A stretch of DNA of 64,000 nt from Lampris incognitus (taxonomy: Eukaryota > Chordata > Actinopteri > Lampriformes > Lampridae): contig NC_079216.1 of assembly GCF_029633865.1 (NCBI RefSeq), positions 19,933,019 through 19,997,018 on the forward strand, given 5' to 3'. Below are positions 59,201 through 64,000 of the stretch, one piece after another; positions within the stretch are counted from its first letter, which is position 1; every line of letters starts with the position of its first letter. The notes under the pieces were generated by a model, which made no database searches, was not told the DNA's origin, and saw only the letters and a list, made by a program, of their open reading frames with translations. The translations under genes were made by a program, and so were the position numbers.

Positions 59201-61082
59201 TGGCTGTTGCTGGAAAAGTCCTGGCCAAAGTTATGTTACACAGGCTGGTAAAAAAACATCTCAGAGGAGCTGCTGCCTGAGTCACAGTGTGGGTTTAGGA
59301 GGAATGGACTGTGGGCATGGTGTTCACATCACGGCAACTCCAGGAGAAGTATAGGGAGCAACACCAGGACCTCTTCATAGCCTTCATCGACCTGTCATAG
59401 GCTTTCGACACAGTCAGCAGGGACATCCTACGGAACATCCTCCTGAAGTTTGGCTGCCCACGGAGGTTTATCAACATCCTCCAACAATTTCATGTGGGGA
59501 TGATGGCACGTGTGACCATTGGAGGCCAGGAATCTGAGCCCTTCAGGATGTGCACCAGGGTACGTTAGAGGTACATCCTTGCTCCAGTTCTTTTTAACAT
59601 CTTCCTCCTGTGTGTGACATTGCTGCTGATCCATGAGGAAATCAAGAAGGACAGTGGGGTTACTGTGGACTTCAGACTTGATGGAAATCTGTTTAACATC
59701 TGTAAGCTCCAAGCGGTCACAAAAATAACACCTGAGCACATCATCGAGCTAAAGTACGCAGATGACTGTGCAGTTGTGGCCCACACATCGGAGGCACTGC
59801 AACTTACCCTTGCAGCTAGTGCAAGCGCGTAAAGTAGGCTGGGTCTCTCTATAAACGTGGCAAAGACTTAGTATGCCAGTGGGCATTCTACTCCTCCTTT
59901 TCATTCACCAACATTCATCATCTCCGACAAACCACTTGCAACAGTGGAATCCTTCAAATACCTGGGCAGCTTCCTCTCTGACGACTGCAGCATCGACAGG
60001 GAGATACAAAACCAGATTAAACAAGCGTCATCCTCTTTTGGCAGACTTAGGAGAAGAGTCTTTCAAAACGAAGACCTCAACCTCCACAGCAAAATACCTG
60101 TCTACTTGGCAGTTATCATCACGACTCTCTTCTACAGCTGTGAGGTGTGGACCCTGCACAACTGCCACCTCAGGATGCTTGAGGCCTTCCACATCAGATG
60201 CCTACAGTGCATCCTGAGGATAACCTCATGTGACCGAGTGCCCTATACTGAAATACTCCGCAAGACCAACTGCATCAGTATGGAGGCTACCGTCACCCAG
60301 CCCCAACTTCGCTGGGTCAGTCACGTCATCAGGATGCCGAAGGAGCGCTTACCATGTAACATGCTGTATGGCCAGCTACATCTGGGCCATCGCTTGGCAG
60401 GGGACCAGAAAAATGGTACAAAGACCAACTGAAGACCATCATGAAAAAGTGCGGCCTGAACCCGACCCAGCTGGAGGACATTGTCACCCAACGCTCCATC
60501 CGGCAGCAGTTCTGTCAACAAAGGGTGCAAAAGCTCGAGGAGGACCGAGGTGATCGACGGACCACGAGACGTCTAAACAGACATGAAGCCAGTGCCACAC
60601 CTACACCCCCAGTCAGTGCTCTCACCTGTTCTGTCTGTGGCAGAAAGTGTGGATTGCGGATTCAGTTTCATATGCAAATATGGCGTGACCATTTGCATAT
60701 GAAACTGATCGTTGGTTTGGGTGGTTAGGCCACTGTATTGTTTATAAGGGTGGGGATACCTGTAGTCAGTTAAGACTGAAGAGGTCACTTATGCCCCTTT
60801 TCCACTACATGGCACCGACTCAACTCACCTTTGTTTTTCATTTTCTATCACTGGAAAGGACCGGCATTTTGGTAACTGATACCACTTTTGTCGAGGTTCT
60901 AAAAAAGCTACACTGAGGAGGTACTGTTGCGGTAATGGAAAACGACACAGAAGTGAGTTGAGTCGAGTCGAGTCAGTGGAAAAGGAGCATTAGCTGAGTG
61001 ATGAAACATTTCTCTCAATAAATGTTGTGTTCAGATGAACTGATTCAACTTTCTGTGATCAATGAAAGGTCCTCACAAAAAG

Positions 61083-61128
<46 letters not shown>

Positions 61129-62523
61129 TGTGTGTGTGCGAGCGAGCAAGATAGAGAGGATAAACAGAGGGGTCATATCTCACATAGTTGACATTAGACT
61201 ATGCATATTTCTGTGATTATTTGTGTGGGTATTTCTGTGCACCTGCATGTGTATCTGTGTGTCCGTTTGTGTGGTTTATATGCATTCAGCCGTTTGTGTC
61301 TTCATACTTTATAAGTGAGATAAGAGTGATGGTGTGGTTCTTCACTATTTACACTGTAGACTGTATGGGAAGTCCACAATATGAGTGCTGTTGAAAGCGA
61401 AGCCAGAATATCTCTAGTGCACTCTAGTGGCTGTTTTCAGTACAACATTTAACTCTGCCCATATCAATGCAAGTGAAAAGATCACGGGCAAAACTAAAAA
61501 ATTAAATTACATGTCAAATGATTTTTTTTTCTCTCAGACATTATCTGTCGTTTAAACTATTTCCATTTATGTTAAAATCTGCCCCAGCATTTTTCTATCA
61601 GAAAATTGTATTTATAGAAGTTATTTGACGATATTCAAAAGGTTGTAGTTGGGCCTAGGGATGAGTTGGTTGACAGCTATGCTCCCAGCAGCACACAGCT
61701 CAGTCACTGAGCACATGCTCCGCAACGGGGGGGGGGGGGTTATTGCTCCACTTCCTGTACTGCACGTAACGTTGGTTCCAACTTTCACCTACCACGCATC
61801 AGCAAGTAAGATGGCTGTGAGCAAATTTGTGATATTTTGGCTTCAAAATTGCATTGAATAGTGCCACTCTTATATACAGTCAGTGATATAGAATTATGTC
61901 AACATTGTGTGTTTATGTGTGTGTGCACAGAGCAGTTCCTGAGTGATGGAGACATCAGTATGGATATCGGTGTTACTGCTGCCCCTGTCATCACTACCAG
62001 TTATCTAGAATCATACCACAAGGTTGTAAACAACTGTTATGTCATGTCACTAATTACAAAATATGATTAATTTCTACACTGCAGTGGGTTTCAATTTTTT
62101 GAAAGCGGGGACGCCATTTTGCTCATGACTTAAGACTCTTGCCTGCTTTTGCATACACTCATTTTGTAAGATTTAACCTTGTTTTTGCCGAAAAAAATAA
62201 CGTTTTCAACTGACTTGATCAGAAGAGATTCAGATTATTATATATTATTATAATTAATTACTCGTTGTATTTGCAAACCCAGTGGGGTTTAGAGAGTAAG
62301 CAAAATGTTTAACTGCTCACATGCCTGAGAGTGACTTTTTTGATCAAAACATTAATCCCAGTGTTTTGAGTAATATTTTTGCTTTGCATACTTATTGCCT
62401 AATATCTACCTGTGATCTTCCAGGGTCTGACCAACTACAACAACATTTCTGCTGTCATCAATGACTCAGTTTTCCATCCCAGCCAGCTAACCGAAGAGAG
62501 AATGCTCTACTTCTGGATATCAG
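45620..62523 (+). CDS. cetp: Cholesteryl ester transfer protein, first nine exons (3' part outside window)
   Basis: Nine exons join in one open frame: 45620-45764, 46176-46290, 46379-46510, 47460-47530, 53714-53801, 53958-54027, 56790-56850, 61931-62022 and 62424-62523. The protein starts with a signal peptide ([20 protein letters not shown]) and follows the N-terminal BPI/LBP-PLTP-CETP barrel. Segments that match CETP closely are [74 protein letters not shown] and MLYFWIS. The secreted plasma protein exchanges cholesteryl esters and triglycerides between lipoproteins. About half of the coding length is here. Intron 4 (6.2 kb) and intron 7 (5.1 kb) are swollen by transposons; no exon is damaged. 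Confidence 0.92.
46176..46290 (+). CDS. cetp: cetp exon 2
   Basis: Acceptor TTGCTAG, donor GTGAGT. Encodes [37 protein letters not shown]. Confidence 0.92.
46379..46510 (+). CDS. cetp: cetp exon 3
   Basis: Encodes [20 protein letters not shown], then [20 protein letters not shown] and SW. Donor GTGAGT, phase 2. Confidence 0.92.
46620..46870. repeat. (CT)n-rich tract in cetp intron 3
   Basis: Pyrimidine-rich, with about 30 perfect CT units at 46,808-46,869. Long Ser/Leu frames here are repeat artefacts. Confidence 0.95.
46871..47459. other. cetp intron 3 remainder
   Basis: No recognisable element. Confidence 0.5.
47460..47530 (+). CDS. cetp: cetp exon 4
   Basis: Acceptor CATCTAG. Encodes [20 protein letters not shown] then PRL; donor GTGAGT, phase 1. 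Confidence 0.92.
47770..47974 (-). mobile_element. Penelope-like element, piece downstream of the GIY-YIG fragment
   Basis: The minus strand continues from TAC at the insertion site as YVKRK, a stop, then PSLNQG, the sequence expected after KEAIY in the Penelope GIY-YIG domain. Interrupted by the palindromic Tc1 derivative. Confidence 0.6.
47975..49171. mobile_element. Palindromic (foldback) Tc1 derivative in cetp intron 4
   Basis: Flanked by TA at 47,973-47,974 and 49,172-49,173. Arms 47,975-48,510 and 48,641-49,171 are near-perfect inverted copies around a loop of about 130 bp. Each arm is the 3' end of the element found complete at 54,629-56,246, joined by an internal deletion to that element's 5' leader and transposase N-terminus (MARKRELSS or MARKR-stop). 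Both outer ends are therefore 3'-type ends (CACTACCGTTCAAAAGTTTG). The loop carries the next transposase codons ([20 protein letters not shown]) in minus orientation. It cannot encode a transposase and would depend on one in trans. Confidence 0.9.
49172..49400 (-). mobile_element. Penelope-like element, GIY-YIG endonuclease fragment
   Basis: The minus strand encodes [45 protein letters not shown]-stop-DVHIL and [26 protein letters not shown] is the GIY-YIG core of Penelope-like retroelements. One in-frame stop is visible. Confidence 0.75.
49430..50012 (+). mobile_element. LTR retrotransposon fragment with gag remnant
   Basis: From about 49,780 broken frames give [27 protein letters not shown], and then [20 protein letters not shown] and [15 protein letters not shown], which I recognise as the N-terminal gag of a fish LTR retrotransposon. 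Upstream sequence could be LTR or leader. It ends sharply at the RTE fragment. Confidence 0.5.
50013..51045 (+). mobile_element. RTE-like LINE fragment lacking the RT core
   Basis: Encodes [40 protein letters not shown] and then [40 protein letters not shown]. At about 50,637 it jumps to [13 protein letters not shown] and the thumb/C-terminal region ([20 protein letters not shown]). The palm with YADD is deleted. Resumes at 52,284. Confidence 0.78.
51046..52283. mobile_element. 5'-inverted (twin-primed) LINE insertion
   Basis: 51,046 to about 51,765 codes on the minus strand: [76 protein letters not shown], a displaced [10 protein letters not shown] active site, and [16 protein letters not shown]. 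About 51,765 to 52,270 codes on the plus strand for the next part: [60 protein letters not shown]. The 3' end is a GATGA repeat tail. About 35 residues are missing at the switch. Near-identical TATAT.AGAGGG sequences flank it. Confidence 0.85.
52284..52556 (+). mobile_element. RTE-like LINE fragment, 3' part
   Basis: Continues the frame interrupted at 51,045: [20 protein letters not shown], then [20 protein letters not shown] and [11 protein letters not shown], the RTE C-terminus. Confidence 0.75.
52640..52731 (-). repeat. SINE-A head fragment
   Basis: The minus strand starts GGCGTCTGGGTGGCATGGCA and keeps the CCTACCAACATGGGGATCGG anticodon-arm-like segment. Confidence 0.7.
52985..53206. repeat. 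AT-rich (ATT)n tract
   Basis: Imperfect TTA/ATT repeats culminating in about 15 perfect ATT units at 53,163-53,206. The AAGGTGCTATACAGATCAAG stretch before it resembles a LINE 3' end (GTGCTATATAAATAAAG), suggesting a decayed Rex1/L2-like tail. Confidence 0.7.
53205..53392 (+). repeat. SINE-B 3' half
   Basis: AAAGACATGTAGGTCAGGTG through GGATAAGCGGCTTGGATAAT and GGATGGATG. Confidence 0.75.
53714..53801 (+). CDS. cetp: cetp exon 5
   Basis: Acceptor GCTCAG. Encodes [20 protein letters not shown] then RLLLQGDR; donor GTGAGT. The Cys pair flanking this loop fits the conserved disulfide of the family. Confidence 0.92.
53958..54027 (+). CDS. cetp: cetp exon 6
   Basis: Acceptor GTTCAG. Encodes [23 protein letters not shown] in frame; donor GTCAGG, phase 0. 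Confidence 0.92.
54128..54497 (+). repeat. SINE-B, near complete
   Basis: GCGCGGTTGCCTCACAGCAA head to the ATGGATGGG tail, with about 15 GT units. Confidence 0.8.
54629..56246 (+). mobile_element. Tc1-like DNA transposon D
   Basis: TA at 54,627-54,628 and 56,247-56,248. Short inverted ends CACTACCGTTCAAAAGTTTG. 1618 bp. It lies in cetp intron 6. Parental type of the palindromic derivative 5.5 kb upstream. Confidence 0.92.
55041..56084 (+). pseudogene. Tc1-like transposase with a single premature stop
   Basis: Starts [20 protein letters not shown]; codon 26 (55,116-55,118) is TGA. After it the frame is open for the remaining 321 codons: HTH regions, [23 protein letters not shown] and [11 protein letters not shown] give the DDE triad. 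In the palindromic derivative the same codon is CGA in both arms, so the stop is most simply a CpG-to-TpG change. All other positions look sound. Confidence 0.9.
56471..56508. repeat. Perfect 17-bp hairpin
   Basis: Arms AATTCAATCAGTCACTT and its complement around GAAG, in cetp intron 6. Confidence 0.9.
56790..56850 (+). CDS. cetp: cetp exon 7
   Basis: Acceptor CAATGCAG. Encodes [20 protein letters not shown] plus one base. The donor is the first GT of a (GT)n run. Confidence 0.9.
56998..57213 (-). repeat. SINE-A fragment
   Basis: Body segments CTCCGATACTTGTGGAGTCG and TGAGGAGTTTCACCAGGGGG; both the head and a part of the body are missing. Confidence 0.75.
57214..57530. other. cetp intron 7, nothing recognised
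   Basis: No supported feature. Confidence 0.45.
57531..57913 (+). mobile_element. RTE/Nimb-like LINE copy 2, endonuclease fragment
   Basis: Encodes [58 protein letters not shown] and, after a stop at 57,864, [16 protein letters not shown]. Same family as 20,105-24,273. Cut off by the L2 insertion. Confidence 0.8.
57914..58858 (+). mobile_element. L2-like LINE, 5'-truncated, inside the RTE/Nimb-like LINE
   Basis: Open to 58,649: [20 protein letters not shown] (intact FADD), [91 protein letters not shown]. 3' end ATGACAATAAAATCGAATTG. Confidence 0.85.
58859..60720 (+). mobile_element. RTE/Nimb-like LINE copy 2, RT and C-terminal part
   Basis: Resumes with [20 protein letters not shown], then [17 protein letters not shown], a degraded palm (CGFRRN-like, FIDLS-stop), [38 protein letters not shown] and a C-terminal CSVCGRKCG half finger broken by a hairpin. 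Many stops and shifts. Confidence 0.78.
60663..60707. repeat. Perfect 17-bp hairpin with paired octamer motifs
   Basis: CAGTTTCATATGCAAAT and its complement around an 11-base loop; each arm contains ATGCAAAT. Confidence 0.9.
60792..60989. mobile_element. MITE, PIF/Harbinger-like
   Basis: 198 bp with inverted ends (TGCCCCTTTTCCACT / AGTGGAAAAGGAGCA) and TTA on both sides (60,789-60,791 and 60,990-60,992). The ends and TTA duplication fit PIF/Harbinger MITEs. No coding capacity. Confidence 0.75.
61087..61140. repeat. (GT)n microsatellite
   Basis: About 20 GT units plus imperfect flank. Confidence 0.9.
61141..61930. other. cetp intron 7, 3' part
   Basis: A G-run at 61,727-61,738; no recognisable element. 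Confidence 0.5.
61931..62022 (+). CDS. cetp: cetp exon 8
   Basis: Acceptor TGCACAG. Encodes [20 protein letters not shown] then [10 protein letters not shown]; donor GTTGTA is weak but gives the correct phase 0 into exon 9. Confidence 0.88.
62424..62523 (+). CDS. cetp: cetp exon 9
   Basis: Acceptor TCTTCCAG. Encodes [20 protein letters not shown] then [13 protein letters not shown] plus one base. Later exons lie beyond the window. Confidence 0.88.
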
Positions 62524-62867
62524 GTTGACAGTCAAGTCATTTCCTGGAGTTTTGTTTTTCTTTTTTCCTTTTCTTTTCTTTCTTTTTTTTTTGTGGAAGT
62601 ACAAGTGTAACTTATTTCAGTGAATAGTGACAATTGAGGGAGAAGAAAGAGCAGACTGACTATATGTTACAACTCTATACTTATATATGTACACCATAGA
62701 CCATAAATACGACTGTACACCCAAAACCAGTGGTTCTCAATCTGTTACAGCTGGTTTTATATTATACCAGGTGTATAACCTCCGACTGGAGGGTGAATCA
62801 ACTAGCACAAAATTAATGTAATTAATTACATAATTAATTAATACATTTTAATACATAATTAATTACA

Positions 62868-63965
62868 TACATGCTGCCTCTTGGCCAGGTTATTCAAAAA
62901 CATGATGTGTTTCACCATTTTGTTTAGTTCTTAGTTTATTATGCTCATACCGCTCCAATAGAACTTTTTCTGTTGTTCTGGGTAACTCGAAATCCTTGAT
63001 GGCCCAGTTGAGTTGTGGCATCCCTCAAGGCTCAGTTCTTAGCCCCTTCTGTTTTCTATATACACGCTGTCTCTTGGCCAGGTTATTCAAAATTAATGTG
63101 TTTTACATTTTTTGTGCTGACGACACTCAGTTGTACATGCCACTAAAACCCACACATACTAGCAGCCTAGCAAATCTCACAACTTGCTCCTCTGATATTA
63201 AATCCTGGATGTCACAACATTTTCTTAAATTTAATGATGAGTTTGAGGTCATTTTCTTCGGTCCCCCAAGTTCCATCAGCCATTTTGGTACTAATCTTGG
63301 TGGTCTATCAAATAGCATTAAGCAGGCTACGACAAAAGTTGTACATGCTTTTATCTTTTCTCAGCATGATTACTGTAAAACACTTTACTTGAGTATCAGC
63401 CAGGGCTCCCTCTACAGTTGGTACAAAATGCCGCTGCTTGCCTCATTACCAGGACAAAGAGACATGATCAAATCAATCATGTGCTTGCCTCCCTACACTG
63501 GCTACCTGTTAGACTTTGAATTAATTTCGAAATTTTATTGCTCAATTTTAAGGCCTTAAACAGTCTTGCTCCTACATACATTTCGGATTTATTGACCTGG
63601 TATATGCCTCCTTGGCCATTAAGATCCGCAGATGGAGCCCTGCTGGTTATTCCCAGATCTCGGTTTGTTACAAAGGCTGATTGGGCTTTTGCTGTTAGAG
63701 CCCCCACACTATGGAACGCTCTTCCTGTTGAACTAAGACAAACCAAGTATCTAGCTTCTTTTAAATCTTATCTTAAAACGTTTCTTTCTATGAAAGCCTT
63801 TACAAATGTTTGATATTTATTTATACTTTTTTTTATTTATACTCTTACTCTTATTTGGTCTTTACTTTTTTCTTATTTTTGCCTTGTCTGGTTTATTTCT
63901 TTGTAAAACACTTAGTAAATTTGTTTTAGAAAAGTAGTATATAAATAAAAGCTATTATTGTCATT
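62868..63965 (+). mobile_element. Rex1/Babar-like LINE, 5' truncated (second copy)
   Basis: Encodes LSCGIPQGSVLSPFCFLYTR, CADDTQLYMPLKPTHTSSLA (YADD-type active site as CADD), SDIKSWMSQHFLKFNDEFEV, and RAPTLWNALPVEL. An internal deletion is evident relative to 18,245-19,600. 3' end AGTATATAAATAAAAGCTAT. Confidence 0.75.
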
Positions 63966-64000
63966 ATTACTATTGTTGCTAATATTACCTGGCAGAAAAT

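Overview
The window is vertebrate nuclear DNA, most likely from a teleost fish. It has spliced genes with GT-AG introns, long CA/GT microsatellites, tRNA-derived SINEs, and many Tc1-like, L1-like, L2-like, RTE-like, Rex1-like, Penelope-like and LTR element remnants. There is no operon structure, Shine-Dalgarno site or CRISPR array. All exon boundaries below come from reading splice signals and codon phase by eye.

Host genes. (1) On the minus strand, about 30.0 to 12.9 kb and perhaps from a first exon near 31.9 kb, lies a ubiquitin-specific protease of the USP37/USP29/USP26 type. The Cys box, DAHEF box, CxC zinc-ribbon half, LHLKRF box and GHYISD His box occur in order on separate, mostly phase-compatible exons. 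(2) On the plus strand from 45,620 to the window end lies the first part of the cholesteryl ester transfer protein gene (cetp). Nine exons join in one open frame; the C-terminal part is outside the window.

Layout. 1-11.6 kb is a nest of transposons: an L1/Tx1-type LINE on the plus strand, split by a Tc1-like element (265-1852) and by a minus-strand L1 (3250-10893) that itself holds a second Tc1-like element (4029-5250). 11.6-32 kb holds the USP gene, whose introns carry a near full-length RTE/Nimb-like LINE, a Rex1-like LINE, SINEs and microsatellites, plus an internal duplication of exons. 32-45 kb is mostly transposon debris: LINE fragments, LTR remnants, two RTE-like 5' pieces, an L2-like LINE and a Tc1-like element with an open transposase. 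45.6-64 kb is cetp. Its introns hold a palindromic Tc1 derivative inserted into a Penelope-like fragment, a 5'-inverted LINE inserted into an RTE fragment, the parental-type Tc1 element, and an RTE/Nimb-like LINE broken by an L2.

The most notable items are the double-ended palindromic Tc1 derivative at 47,975-49,171, which left a clean TA insertion in a readable Penelope-like GIY-YIG frame; the phase-preserving internal exon duplication in the USP gene; and the 5'-inverted LINE at 51,046-52,283. I did not find a convincing wholly new gene system.
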